Shown here: positions 1 to 12,973 of the stretch, one piece after another
Layout of the letters: every line of letters begins with the position of its first letter
How positions within the stretch are numbered: the first letter of the stretch is position 1
Notes under the pieces: generated by a model
Seen by the model: the letters and a program-made list of their open reading frames with translations, nothing else
The model's database searches: none
Told to the model about the DNA's origin: nothing
Made by a program: the position numbers and the translations under genes
Assembly (NCBI RefSeq): GCF_020382885.2
Contig: NC_058498.1
Coordinates: 12,374,501-12,438,500 of the forward strand
DNA length: 64,000 bases
From: Scatophagus argus
Lineage: Eukaryota > Chordata > Actinopteri > Scatophagidae
Reading direction: 5' to 3'

Positions 1-3000
1 ACCAATGCGCACATTTAAAGAGCAGTACAGCTGCTGGCTGGCGTGTAATACCCATATCCAATATCAATATCATGTTTTTTCTGTCAGAAAAAAAACACAT
101 CAATTTACTGACAACAAATAAGACACATAATTGATTAACTTATAATAAATCATTAATTAAAACTAAAGCTATTGTCAGATATGTGATATCTCCAAAAATG
201 TAGATGAATAAATAGCACAACAGGAAAGGATGAAAATATGCATTTTCGATTTTGAGGTGAACTTTCCCTTTAGATTTTGATTTAGATAATTGACATCAAG
301 GAAAAACTTTTTTCTTCATAGGTTTATTGAATCAGGATTGGAAATTGAGCAAAGGGAAAAAACATGTTTCTGTGATTGAGTGAGTTTGCAGCAACCTCTG
401 GTTTAACAAAAAAAACAAAACTTAATCAGTCACTACAGTACAAAGTATAGAGTTCTTTAAATAGACATATAAATCGAGAAATGTCTGCACAGGTTTCAAA
501 TGAGGAGTTCACTCTGAGGATTATGTCCTCACAACAAACAGTGATGTCTGTAGCATCTTTATCATTCTTACTTAACTGGAAAACATATATTGTTTCCTTG
601 CGCTCTATCTTCTCCACAATGAACGGACTAATTTCCATTTATATTGCTACTTAATGCTCACAGTGGCTTATTGTGTAGTTAACTCGGGGAGCATCCTGAC
701 ACAGCAGACAGGCCCCTCGTCGGGTCGACACAGCTGATATGTGCACTGAGATGACTCCTGAATGTCAGGAAGAAGAAAGGGTCAAGTAAAAAGTGTGTGT
801 GTGTCAGTGTGTCCTCAAAGGTGGCAGAGGACAGAGAATGGATATTTCAGGACTAGATTTTAATATGTGCATGTTTAATTTACTGGCAGAAGTGATTGGT
901 TGACAACTCTTGAAACAACAGACTGAAAAGCAGCTGGTCATTAAGCACAGCTTATTTATTTTTTTAATTTTAATATGTCAATTTTTGCAGTGAGGCAAGA
1001 ATTATTTATATCATCTTCCCCTTCAGTCGGATGTAATAAACAAACAAAACAAAAGAAAGTTGCACAAGTAACAAACAGTCAGATGTGATCATGTTACCAC
1101 TAAAATGCCTGACATGTTGTTCATTTAAAAGCAGAAAATCATCATCAAACTGAAATCATCTCATTTGAATCTGCTGTCACTTGTCGACTAACATCAGGAA
1201 CTAAATCAAAGTTCTGCTGTTTTTTAATTCTCTCAATTGTCTGTTTACTTTAGCAGCGTTTAGGAGTAAAATAGGTGCCTGACTACTGAGTTCATATGTT
1301 AATAAACTGAATGGCATGCTGTCAATATTTAAATGTGATACTAATTGATCTAACTGATAGCCATGTGCTACTAACTGAATTTATGAGATCAAAACAAATC
1401 GAAAGCTTAATGATGAGGCTCCTTTCAGTTTGTTTTCATGTAAGTTCAGGATAACAGATTACCACAGCATTTGTGTAAAGGACATCAAGTCAGCGTTGAC
1501 ACTTGTTATCAGACTTTTTCACAGTTTCCTGAGCTGACATTTGGCACCAGAAATCAATGAGTAATGAAACATTTTTCTGTTTCCCCAGTTCTTTCTTGAT
1601 TTAATCAAATGTTGCCTTCTCATGTAAGATGCTACAGTAAAAATACCACTCAAATAAACACTTGATGATGTTGGATATACAGTACATTTAATAGAAAAGG
1701 AATATGGTACTCAGTGTTCTTGATCACCGCAACCAAATCTGATCTATCATCTGTTTGTGCTAATGTGTGTGTGTGTGAAATACTGGCTCTCAGTGGTCAG
1801 TGAGACTAGAGGAGCACTAAGTAAATATGGTCCATTTACGGTCCGTGCCATGTGAATACCATGTCAAAACAAGTTTCATGAAACGCTATCATCATTCTTC
1901 AAACTTTGCAGGGGTTAAACAAAAATTACACTGCAAAAATTAAATTTGACATTAAAAAGAGTACATGAAAAGTTTATGAATTCTGTATTATTATTTCTTT
2001 TTTCATGTCTAATACATGCAGTTTATACTGTCACATCACATCAATGCTGTTTTTAAAATCAGAATCAGAATCAGAATTCCTTTATTTATCCCTGAGGGGA
2101 AAAATCTTTAACTAACTTGTCTTTAATAGAGTGGGTTCCTGTGAAATGCTGGCTGAATCTCTCCAAATGCCGAGTTGAATTTTGTTCCAAAAACTAAATC
2201 AAAGTACTACTTAACATTACACTAAGTAAGGAAGTTCTAACAAGATTTACTGCTGACTGTGTTTTTCTTCAACTTAACTTGAAAATTTAGCTGAACTGGA
2301 ACATTGCTCGATCAGATGTTTTATGTTTTGACATGTGAAATGAGACCTCAAACAAAGCTCAAAGCTAATCTGACATTCACACTCAATTTACTGGGACCTT
2401 GACAGAGAATTTGGTGTGCAGAGACAAATCATGTGGTTGCTGTTATTGTCCAAAGTGTAAATCAGTTTGATGATGGCTGCATGCTGGGCTCTAAATCACC
2501 TGCTGTTCCACCTCACTCTGCAGTATCACCTCACAGCGACTGAGAGACACTGAGAAACGCACACAGGAAACAGGATGTCTCCATCATTACACATGCTTTT
2601 CACACAACACTACTGTATAAGATTATATACCTTTATATAAGTTTATATTCTGTGTACCATCACTAAAAAGCATCATGTTGTGGATAATCATCATCTGGTC
2701 ATTATTTACAGGCATGTATCCGACAGAAACTCATTTTGTGTCCTTGCACAGTTTATGGGACTGCAGGCGGGAGCAGCAACCAGGAAGACTAGAGTGAAGG
2801 GCGACTGCGAATTATTTCTGACTGAAGTGCCGCTTCACCACATCTACACAGGCTGTGATTCAGGCTGCTGCGTCATCTATTCCTTTCCTGTATAACCTTA
2901 AAGGCTCTCTCTGTATTGTACTGCTCGCCATTGTTTGTCCAAGATGCTTGCTCTGGGTGATTTATACGTGCCTAAAGGTGGATTCATTCAATAAAAGAAA

Positions 3001-4027
3001 AACAAGTACCTGAAAACAAATCTTGCATTTTCCAGATAAATGGCTTCATCGTGAGTTCAATACAAGCTGTGCAACTTGAATCAAAACCATAACATGAAGC
3101 TGTAGAGGAAGAGGTAGAGGAAGCCCGTTGGTGCTGTGTGAAATTATTATGTTAAAAATGATTGAGTCCATTGACAGGAAATGAATCCACTACTATTTCT
3201 GAGCCAAGATGTCAAACATTGACTTGTTCCAGGTTCAGATTAAGCATCATATTAACAGATCATGAAAATAAAAATGTCTTTGTCGCATTGTCACAAATGA
3301 GCTTTGAGCAGTCTTATCGTTATAAAAGATGGAGTTGAGACCTGCTCAACATCACTCAGCTCTTGGTATGAAATGGCTTTTGTATTTTTTTAGCTAGAGA
3401 AAGGTTCCACCTTTAGCTTAACTTTGCTGCACTTTGGTGAGCAGGCTAAATGCAAATATGAAATTTTCAGAACTTCAGGTATGAGAAATGAAGGTGTTGT
3501 TGCGGGTGTTGCAGCAGTCACATGTTAGTTTGGCCACTGACTCACATTAACTCGCAAGCATTCATTTAAGTTGAGTTTGTTTGGCTGCCTTTGCTAAATA
3601 AAGCAACCTCCTTCTTGTTCCTGCAAAGTGAGAATCTCTGCTTTCTTTGCTATTTAAAAAATTTAACAGATTTGAGAAATTCTACTGATATATATTTCCA
3701 ACTTCCCATTTTCCCCAGACTGCTGTTGTGAGACACGAGAATGGGGATTTTGAACTCCACTACATGTTTGTGGTGATATAATCAGCTGCATTGGCTGTCC
3801 TATCCGAGGCAGTTCGTTTGATGTGACTTTGTTGTGGGATTGCTTGTAAGAGTTCATTTGCTGTTTCATAACGTTTGACTCTAATTTGACAGAATGGTGA
3901 TACTCTTATCTAAAAATATGCAGCTTTCAGTTTAGACATGGAACAAGGACAGTGCAAATAAGGACAAACGCAGACTGTTGCAAGGCTTCTAAGGCCGCAT
4001 TATCATGTTTGATAGAATGCATAATGA
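1..4027. other. intergenic DNA, no recognised gene
   Basis: AT-rich sequence without a recognisable gene. It holds a short LINE-type tail at 2057-2101 and two weak exon candidates, one on the minus strand at about 323-757 and one on the plus strand at about 2680-2993; both are described under findings. Nothing else could be supported. Confidence 0.6.
2057..2101 (-). repeat. LINE 3'-tail-like repeat fragment
   Basis: Three tandem AGAATC-type hexamers run into a stretch reading as ttcctttatttatccctgag. Read on the minus strand this resembles the 3' tail of teleost RTE/Rex-type LINEs, which end in GATTCT repeats after a CCC..GGG..AATAAAG-like motif. Only the tail is visible and no coding part is seen. 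The family name is from memory of fish repeats. Confidence 0.5.
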
Positions 4028-4106
<79 letters not shown>

Positions 4107-4119
4107 GTTATTATTATCA
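4028..4119. repeat. (TTA)n microsatellite
   Basis: About 30 almost uninterrupted TTA units, with small interruptions near the right end. It is a simple trinucleotide repeat in intergenic DNA and likely polymorphic in length. Confidence 0.95.
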
Positions 4120-7100
4120 TAAGTGCTGGTTGATGTAGCATTACCCTTATTAATAGAGCTGTTAATTATTTATATGTACTTTATTATCAGCAAGCAGAGT
4201 AATAGATGTATACATTCATTTCTATACATTTATATAAACAAGTATATAAAAGGCACTACAAACATGAAATCAGCTTTTCATTGTTGCTCCTGTTTGTTCC
4301 TCAGTTCAAAGCCCCCGACTGTTCTCTTACACCCCTTAAGTCCACTGACCACTGGTTCTTTGTTTAGTTGTCAGGATCACTGCTGAGTCCAACATCTTTT
4401 AATTTAGGTAGATAATTGTTTGTTTTACTCCCTCTGTTGCTGTTTCATCTAGTCAGTGCAGGCATGCGGTCAGATGTTTTCAGTCCCTTGTAGCAGGAAT
4501 GTGATGGTCTGCTGCTTTCTTTGTTATACTGAATGTGACACACCAGACATTTTACCTGCTATAAATAAAAATGATGGGTATTCATTTTTGAGTTGTTTAT
4601 TTTTTAAAAGTGAGTGTTTCTAAGTGCTGGTGTATGACAGCATGAAATGATCCAGTCATGCATTGGCCAGTCTGTCTTATCACACTTTGAAATTGCTGGA
4701 TGGTTGCATATCTACAGGTCATGTTGAAAACTGCACTATACTTAATTTTCTTCTCATTAAACCCCAAACCTTTGTTCAGTTTTCAACCCACAGAGCAGTC
4801 CTGTGGGGTAGGAGAAGAGAGGAGGAAGAATTGCTCTAATTGCAAACGGCCAATTAAGAGCCAAATGCTTCGCCCATGAATCTTGAAGTTGAATGGCAAA
4901 GTGTTCTCTTGTGTCCTGTATGTTGGGCTAATGCCTCACCATCTAGTTGGGGTATAGCAAAGGTGAAACATCTCATTAAGTCAATGACACTATTATGTGT
5001 GTGTTAGAATGACATCATAGTCCAAAAGATCCCAAAATATCTCAAACTTCTCTCCAATGTAGTGTCTCAAATTGACCTCGACAAGAGCACAATTATGTGA
5101 CTTTGACAGCTAAGCATTTGTGTGTGTGTGTGTGTGTGTATCCAGGTGTTTAAATGTGATTGCCAGAGACTTTCATCATTCTCAAAGCTGCGTCTCTAAT
5201 ATTTGAAACACCCTGGTGCAGATAGATGAAACCCCTGCCAGGGTAGCCAGGAAGAGTAATTCTTAACTAAAATTAGACAAAGGAGAAGAGGACAGGCTAA
5301 AAATAGGCCTGTCTTTTTTTTTTTTCAAGTAGGGCTATTTCTGTCTCATTTCCTCATACAAATCCCGACAAGTCATTATTTGAAGCCATTATTTCTCCTT
5401 GTTTTGGCAGCTGGGTCGTTGCCCTCGTTATTCAAAGTATCATCCAAGATTCATCTTCTCATCACTCTCTTCACTTCCTCTTTTTGAAATTTTCTCCAGG
5501 GACTGTTAATCTATACCGTAGTTACTAATGCTGAGAAAGCTGTAGTTAAAGGTTGAAACTTAATTTCATGACTTTTCAAGGAGTCTTAATTATGTCTTAA
5601 TCATAAAGTATTATTTTATATTATTTTTTATTAGATAGTGATGATGGAGAGAGACATGAGGGGCAGGGGAGAGAGAGAAGGGGGCACAGGGTCTTGAGCC
5701 CAGGTTCCAGCATATAGACGAGGTGAACTAATGTGGTGCCACCATCTGGTCAACATTAGAATTTGTCCAGTACTTTCAGTTTAACTAAATGCTTGCAGTG
5801 CTGTGTCTAGTGCTAATTAGTAAATGTTAGCATTCTAACAGCGTAAACTAAGATAGTGAACGTGGCCAACATTACACTCACACTAAGGCATTGAGTCCCA
5901 CTGTAGTCTATGTCTTGTTTGTGGGTCCATGATTCTCCTGCCCATGGTGATCACACCAACTAACTACTGGACAAAAGACTCAAATCTGTAAATTTACAAG
6001 CTTTCATGCACAGTAGGGTGTTAAAAATTCTGCCTGGAAAAATTTGACTGCTACTTTATCTATTATCTCTGGAGGCAATTTAACAGTCTGTTCGGCCTCT
6101 GAGCAACCAAATCATTTGGTAGAAGTTAGTTGATGGAAATTAGTAGTTTTAAAAATATTTTGTATGCTCTGTGTTCACTGTGCCACCATGTAGCATAACA
6201 AGTTTCAGTACCTGACAGTTTCTATTTTTAGTAGCAAGACAGAAGGTGTCATAGTGATCCCGGCTCCTCCATGTTGCTGCAGTGTGCCTGGGGGGTGCAG
6301 CTGGCTGGGAGAGATTGGACTCAGCTGGCATTGCTGGAGACTCTTTGGGTGGGAGGTTTGGTTGGGGGAATGGATGCGTGAGACACCAGAGCCAAGGCGG
6401 CTGTGTTTTCCAGCACCAGGGGCCAAGCCTGCTCATCAGCACAGTCTGCCTGTGTGAGACGGCTTGTGCTTATGTGCTCTTGTGTTATACTATGCTTCAG
6501 AAGACCTCAAAACAATACTGTACATGGATTAGGAAGCTGCTCCGCAAGTGGAAACAATACCCTCACTCTTTTTCTAAAATGAAAAATGAGGCTTTGCATA
6601 TGAAAAATCAAGATTAAAAGTCAAAGCAAAAAGCCCAGAAGCTGATTTAAGAGGTGTTCACTGTCTTTATGGAACACTTTTTGTATGCAAATTAAGTCCT
6701 TACAGATAAAAAAAATAATGCTGACAATATCAGGTAGAGAGTAATTTAAAATCTCTGACAGACCTCATGACTGGACAATTTGTTCCAGGCTCTCCTTGTT
6801 CCCACTGTATACAGGAACACAACAAATCAGTGGGGGTTGTTGCCTGTTACTAAAGAGAGCTGTTGGGGGAACATTAACAATTTGCAGTTTAAATGATTGT
6901 CCTGAATATTGTACTTGATTTTATCTTATCTGTGCTTTTAGGGCACTAACATGACAACATACTCTATTTATTTATTTATCTATTTATTGAAAATGTGTTG
7001 TTTTTCAGTGTGTATCTGTCTGCTCACATTTTTATCTGTGTGCAGGTTGCAGATGTACCCTCAGGGGGTTTCTGGAGGCTGGAGGGCAGCTGTAGGACTG

Positions 7101-7689
7101 AGTCCACTGAGCTACGAGAAGATGATTGTCAGTCTGTGTGTTAGACACGACTAGCTGAGGAGTCATTTAAAGCTTAAAGCAGGAATAACAGCGCAATGTA
7201 TCTACTAACTGGAAATAAAGCTAAAAATGAAGGTAAATAGGAAAGAAATCACGTTGATTTTTTTTATGCTCAGGTGATGTCTGCATTTGATCACTAAAGG
7301 CTGGTGGTAACAAAGCAACAGAGCAACACGGGCACCTCGCCAGAGTCCTCTTTCCCACAGCCTTTCAAATAAGTCCAATCTGATCCTCAGCACACTGAGA
7401 AAAATGTCAGGGTCAAATTTCTCTTCAAAAGTTCACAGTCAACAGTCTCCTTGTTGTATTATTTGCTGAGAGTGACAGTTTTTTATGGAGCAGTGAATGA
7501 GTCATTGGTAGGCAACCATACAGAGAGATCAACCAAAACCATGCTGTGAAAACAGCACACAGCTACAGTTTGCTGTTTGTGTTTGATTGTGTGGTACTTT
7601 TATTGTTCCCGAAAACCTGATTTAAAATCTTAAGTATTTCCCCATGAGATTAGATATTTAGTACTAAAAATAAACCAAAAGACTTGGGT
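4120..7689. other. intergenic DNA, no recognised gene
   Basis: No gene recognised. It holds a short (TG)n run near 5118-5139 and a GC-richer patch at about 6240-6470 with overlapping open frames on both strands. Those frames resemble no known family and carry no domain signature. Confidence 0.6.
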
Positions 7690-7930
7690 GGTGAGGAATC
7701 ATTTCCTGGTTGTCTTCATTGTTAAACAACCACCATTGCCGATGAAAAGGTTATGTTTAGTTCCTTTTGTGGTCTTCCTCACTCTCTGACTCTCTTTGGA
7801 AGTTGTAGGCGACAGGCAACCAAAGGCACTTTGACCTTGAATAAAATAATTTCTCTGGGTTTGAAGATTGTTGAAAACATTTGAGATAATGTCAGTACAC
7901 AGCTCCTCAAAACATACCAATTGTCCAGTC
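7690..7930. mobile_element. decayed MITE-like element, partial copy
   Basis: This stretch shares a string of motifs, in order, with 33415-33620: the ccaccattgc..atgaaaa block, a TTAGTT-CTTTT stretch, a tctctgattctct-like block, a TTGAATAAA/TTGAAAAAA stretch and an atttctctgggtt block. The 33.3 kb copy has terminal inverted repeats; here the termini are not visible. It is inferred to be a second, degraded copy of the same non-autonomous family. Confidence 0.5.
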
Positions 7931-8078
7931 AATTGTGGACATTTTAATAAGGAAATGCTTCATATTATAAGCTTAAAGTAAAAATGTCAGTACACAGCTC
8001 CTCAAAACATACCAATTGTCCAGTCAATTGTGGACATTTTAATAAGGAAATGCTTCATATTATAAGCTTAAAAGTAAA
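7888..8078. repeat. 95-bp direct tandem duplication
   Basis: The block 7888-7982 is repeated at 7983-8078 with essentially perfect identity; a single extra A in the second copy is the only clear difference. The duplication starts inside the right part of the MITE-like element and runs into the flank. Near identity suggests a recent slippage or unequal-exchange event. Confidence 0.93.
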
Positions 8079-10009
8079 AATTCCACGATACACAACTACA
8101 CAATATGCTATCAAATTGTAACGCTGCTATTGGAGCATCTGGTTATAGACGTTTATTGTTACGTTTTGTTGTTAGCAATTTTCCTTTGTTGTTCACTTCT
8201 ACTTGGCTATTTCCCAGACAACAGTTTTATAACAGTTACGGAGGGGAAATCAGAATCAGAAATTGATTATTCCTTGATAACCTTTGAGTACCCCAATTGT
8301 GGGTCTACACTTTGAGCACTTTTCAAATTTACTTTTTGCCTCAGATTTTTTCACCCATTCTGGAGCCCCATGTGACCAAGAGCTGAATCTCCTCCAGAAC
8401 TTTCTCTCAGTTTTACTTATGACTTCTCAAAGTAAGTAAATACAGTGAAGAATGGGAGATACAGTGCTCAAAGATCAGTGAGCCACATCTCTATCATATG
8501 TCCCACATATTCTCTATAATAGGCCTCTGTTGGTCATTAACCCCAGGTAATCAGCTGTACCACCCAAGCTGAAAATCCTCCAGCTTACCGCAAACTATTT
8601 TCCAGCTGAAATGTCTTAGTTTGGCTGTAATGGGCTCCTCCTCATTTTATGGCCTCCCATGTTCTTCAGCACATTGCCCTTTTCACACACAATTACCTTC
8701 TCATCTCCATTTCAGGCTCATTAGCAGGACCTGCAGGCTTATGCTTCCCCAAAAGCAGAGACTTCAAGGGATATGACAAGTTCTTCTCCTTCTGGAAGAG
8801 GATTGTTTGGCTCATCTAAACCGTAGAACTGTGAGACCATTGAATTTCAAAATGGGAAGTTAAAATGAGCTGAACTGAGTGCATTTCCTTACGGTAGACC
8901 TTTGTGCCAACAGAAGCGATCACTGAGGGTTTCAAGTTATTATATCAACTCATGGTTTCATATTTTGGCTGCTGATGCTGCATTATAGTAGCACTAAAGG
9001 TTTTTCCTGCAGATTCCTCTATATTTATAAAATGAGATGAGAGCTTTTAGAGGTTTGAAAACAAGCATGTAACCTTTCCAAGGTGTTTATGAGCAAGTAA
9101 TCCTCTGCCCTTTGTCTTTGCGTGTTTCTGTGGATAAAAGAGGTGAGCTGCTTATTGTTAAATGTAAACACGTGTGACAGGGGCTCAATCACATTCATCT
9201 AGACACATTTAAATGTAGATAACCTTCAAAGCAGGGCATAAAACTTTATAGTCAGCAAATCGCTCCAGCCAGTCATTATAGTCACATTACCTCATGGCAA
9301 GGTCATCTCTTTATGTAACTGACCTTTTCATGTCAGTTCTCGTTGGCCCATTTACAAATAAATTGTGTTGTTCTGGCTTCCAAATCTCAGGAACGTTGAT
9401 TACATCTGCACTATGAGGTTTAAGGGGGAGGGGGGAAATGTAATATTAAGTTATATGTGGTATCATTTTCAGAAAATCCCTGGAAGGGTATTCTCAAGGA
9501 AATTTTTAAATCAAAAGTAAATGAGACAGTAAATTTAATATCAAACACTAAATTGGCTGCAGCGACCTGGTGTTCTTTGAAGAAATGTTTAGAAAGTGCA
9601 GAGAGTTTGAAGCGCCCAGGGGGGTCACATTTGGAGCTTTGTCCTGGGGGTTTGGGTGGATATGGTGGGTGCACATAATTTTGAATGCACAACTGGAGCT
9701 GCCAGTACACTAAAACCACTTCTGTAAGCAGACCTTAAATGGAAGTGTATCATAATGTTTACTTACAGAGTGAATGACTTAACTTGGTGAATAACGGTGG
9801 TGTCAGAACTATGGAATGGAGAAGATTAAAATATAATGGCAGAAGATAAAAGGAAAGATGATGATGTGATGCTTTTTACGCTCATCTTGGAAAGTTGTTC
9901 AGGATATGCCACAACATCTGAACAACTGATGTGTTATGGTTTGGCATTGTGTGTTTTCTGTTGTGCTTTTCTCTTTGTGCTCTCTTCCTTTGGCAGAGTC
10001 TGTGGTGGC

Positions 10010-10326
10010 AGGGGTAGTGGCTGACTCCTCCTGTTGGCAGCTTAGACACACCTGAGTTGTATCTGCTCATTCTCTCCTCTACTTAAGCCTGGCCTCCACT
10101 CCTGCTTGCTGCCAGATTATTGCTCGCTCTACCTATGCACGCAGTGCATCAGAGGTTACCCTGGATCCTCCTATAGAGGTTATTTTTCAGTCAGCCAGCA
10201 CCTTGCTTCCACAGCCTGCTTAGTTTTCTGTATTTAGTTTGTGGAGTTTATTAAAAGAACCTTTGTTCCCTCTCACCAGTGAGTAGTCTCTGCTTTGGGG
10301 TCCTTGTATTTAAAGAACCTAACATG
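10010..10326 (+). mobile_element. candidate solo-LTR-like element
   Basis: The block has the feel of teleost LTRs: an upstream 'cacacctgag' stretch, a TATA-like tacttaag, a C/T-rich middle full of CTGC/CCTGC, then an ATTAAA polyadenylation-type signal near 10250 followed by 'ctctgctttggggtcc'. No internal gag/pol sequence and no clear target-site duplication were found, so it would be a solo LTR or another repeat class. Boundaries are approximate. Confidence 0.35.
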
Positions 10327-11849
10327 ATGTACATAAGTGGATCCAAAACGTTTTGTCTTTTGAGCTAGTCTCATGACCCTTCATCACAGATTCTGCCTTA
10401 TTGTGGACATGACCTGTGAGCAGCAAAGAAAGAGTTTTCTGATCATATTCTTTCATTTGAGGCCAAAAAAGAAGTGATCTAGTGTTTCCAAAGTAAAACT
10501 CATATAAATTAGAGGGATGTCAGAAAAGATACAGGTAATGTTTCTTATTCATTGCACTAATCATCTTGGGCTCAATGACATAGAGTGACATAGAGCATAG
10601 CCATCATTGTTAGACTACAACTGAGTAGTTACGATTTTCATTCCATTTTAGGTACCTGGGTATTTGTGAGCAGGTTCCTGTAATTAAATTTCACTTGTTT
10701 TAGACCAACAAACCATTTTAATGCCAAACCAAATGAATAAACTTCAGTATACCTCCACCGCTCCAACCCCCCACCCACCCAGAATTGTATTCATGGCAGT
10801 GTTAATAAGCTGGATGATTTCAACTGTGACTGCACTTTTAGAAAATCACAAAATCTCCAAAACTGCATCAGTTTGTGAACGCAGAAACCAAGTAGAGTGG
10901 AGAAGTAGAGTGGCCCAAAATATATCATTCACACAAATCTGGATAAATAATAAAAACATCAGCCTGGTTACTTCATGCAAAGACAAGAATAGCTTTGTGA
11001 TGCAACATCACAGGAGGGAACTTAACAAAAGCCAACAGTACTTTAGACTTTGCTGCAGTTCAGAGTAGGATGAATTATTTAGTAACACAACTCTTTGGGC
11101 TTCTTGTGTTCTTTCAGCTGAGTTTTGTAAGATGTTGGTGTCATCTACTTGCACATTGATTTAGGGCAGGTTTGATTTTGTACTCAATGCTTTTTATTTG
11201 ATTAAAGCACTGATATTAACAAATATATTGAACTTTGGTTTATATTCTGACCTTTCTCATGTGGCTGCTTATTTATCATTTTCCCTCTTACAGTATCTGA
11301 TGTAATTGTGTCATCTCTGTCTCTAGCTGTGTGTGTGTGAGTGGCCTTGAGGTAAATATGATAAAGCTTAAACTTATGCTACCCTCATTCAGGTTCTTCA
11401 TTCACTATTCTTGCTGTCTGGTACAACTTCTTAACATTTTTTCCTTCACAAAATACTCCTCCAAAGGGATTTATGTAAGTTGCTTGTCTGGAGTAGTCTC
11501 TGTTTGGAGTCCATTTGATTAAATATGAACACATGGCTGACTTGAAACTGGATTCTCTTCCTTTTTTTGTCTCCTCCTGTATTTCTGTCCTTGCATTTGA
11601 AACCAAAATACTCAGCAAAATGTAATCAGATCATCTCTCCAAAGTTGCATTGTTAAAATTATACACGCATGTAACTTTTCAACATAATGTATATACAGTC
11701 CTGGCTGTAGCATGGAAATTGTAATTTCCATTGATGTCAAACAGAATTTTGACCAGACTGAATGGACTTATGTTCTATTGGCAGTCCTACTTTGCTGTTT
11801 ATCTTTCCTTTAGTGCTGTCACCCCTGGCTTAACATAAAAGCATGAGTT

Positions 11850-12026
11850 CTGAGATACGGCCAGTAAGATCTCTGGGTACTTCACGTAAGATCTTGGCCT
11901 TCAACGATGATGTAGTTTTATTCGTTTTGGATCCTTTGGCCTTTCTATGGCCCCCCAGCTGGATCTCATAAACAAATTTGGCTCATTCTTGGGATATAAG
12001 ATAAACTGGATAAAGAGTACTGTAAC
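11850..12026 (+). mobile_element. decayed L1-type reverse-transcriptase fragment
   Basis: Translation across one frameshift gives the signature region of an L1-clade reverse transcriptase. It reads LAFNDDVVLF (the usual Y/F-ADD box, with the Ala of ADD replaced by Asn) and, after a short gap and a frame change, DLINKFGSFLGYKINWIKS. The latter matches the conserved 'GYKINW-KS' motif downstream of the ADD box. Only about 60 codons survive and the element is dead. Confidence 0.7.
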
Positions 12027-12642
12027 AGAGTGGTTTTCATAATGCATTTTAATGCATTCATAAAGCTTTATGACTGCACTCACAAACACACACAATGCTT
12101 CATAATGCACTATATCAATAGTAATAAAGAATTATAGCTATGACAAGTTACAAGTTTACAAGTTTAAGTATGTTATGGATCCTCCTGACTAGTTACAAAA
12201 CAGAGGCTGACTGATGAGGTTTACAACACATTTTGACTGCCTATTCTCACCTGTATGTACCTTAACAATCAATAGTATGAAGGACTTCTCTGCTCTAGCA
12301 GTCTGTGCAATATTATAACTTATGACTTACAAGGTTGTATAACTTAAAAGGTGAATGAATGTATTCAATAATAATCTGTGTTGCATCATGAGTGATTATT
12401 ATGAGGACTCTTACATGCTCCAGCCATACTTTTAGGCGAGGGCTGGACAACCTCTAAGACCTAAACATAAACGTCTGTATTAACAAGCATTTCACCTCTC
12501 TTCTTTAACTGCAGCAGACACATTTCTTCCCTTTCTGATAGTTGTGACACTTCTAGGTTTATGTTTCACTATATGAGCAGAAATGCTGCTTTAAAGTAGT
12601 CTTTTAACTAATAGTAAGGTACAGCATTATTTAGATGAATAT

Positions 12643-12648
12643 TTTATT
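12643..12648 (-). terminator. candidate polyadenylation signal of LRR copy A
   Basis: AATAAA on the minus strand, about 750 bases after the stop of the truncated LRR gene. It lies in a 3' block that is also present downstream of copy B (AATAAA at 17352-17357), so it was probably inherited with the duplication. Confidence 0.45.
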
Positions 12649-12939
12649 GAAGTTACCATAAGGGTATTGTTACATTAATAGTGGAACACGTAACAATTTC
12701 TATGTGAAAAGTATCATTGTTTTGGACACTCAACTTTACTGTTTTGACTTACTCACACCACTCAACAAAAAAATCAAACAAAATAAAATAAAAAGCATCA
12801 CTGTATGCTAGTGGCTCCAAACAACAGATGAATAAAATCAGCAGTTATCTGGTGAACATAGTGAATCATAACACACCTAGTTGCTGCTGGATGTGTAAAG
12901 AGGCAACTATTTTCCAAATCAAGCATTTATAAATTTTAT

Positions 12940-12973
12940 GAATTGGTGACATATATATATATGTCACCAATTC
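12940..12973. repeat. perfect inverted repeat with AT core
   Basis: Two 11-base arms starting GAATTGGTGAC flank a (AT)6 core, giving a 34-base perfect palindrome. It sits in the 3' flank of LRR copy A and is absent from the matching position of copy B, so it arose after the duplication. It could form a cruciform or an RNA hairpin in a 3' UTR. Confidence 0.9.

Larger units (their letters stand above)
8086..12640. other. intergenic DNA, no recognised gene
   Basis: No gene recognised. It contains an LTR-like block at about 10010-10326 and a decayed L1-type reverse-transcriptase scrap at about 11850-12026, both listed separately. Open frames here (for example 10721-11068 on the plus strand) are short, low in complexity and lack domain signatures. 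Confidence 0.6.

Noticed and set aside
6149-6617. Overlapping open frames on both strands at 6.2-6.6 kb
   Set aside because: All frames are open because the patch is GC-rich and low in TA. No domain, signal peptide or splice pattern is convincing.
10721-11068. 115-codon plus-strand open frame
   Set aside because: The sequence looks random (mixed composition, no domain, flanked by AT-rich intergenic DNA) and has no splice support.
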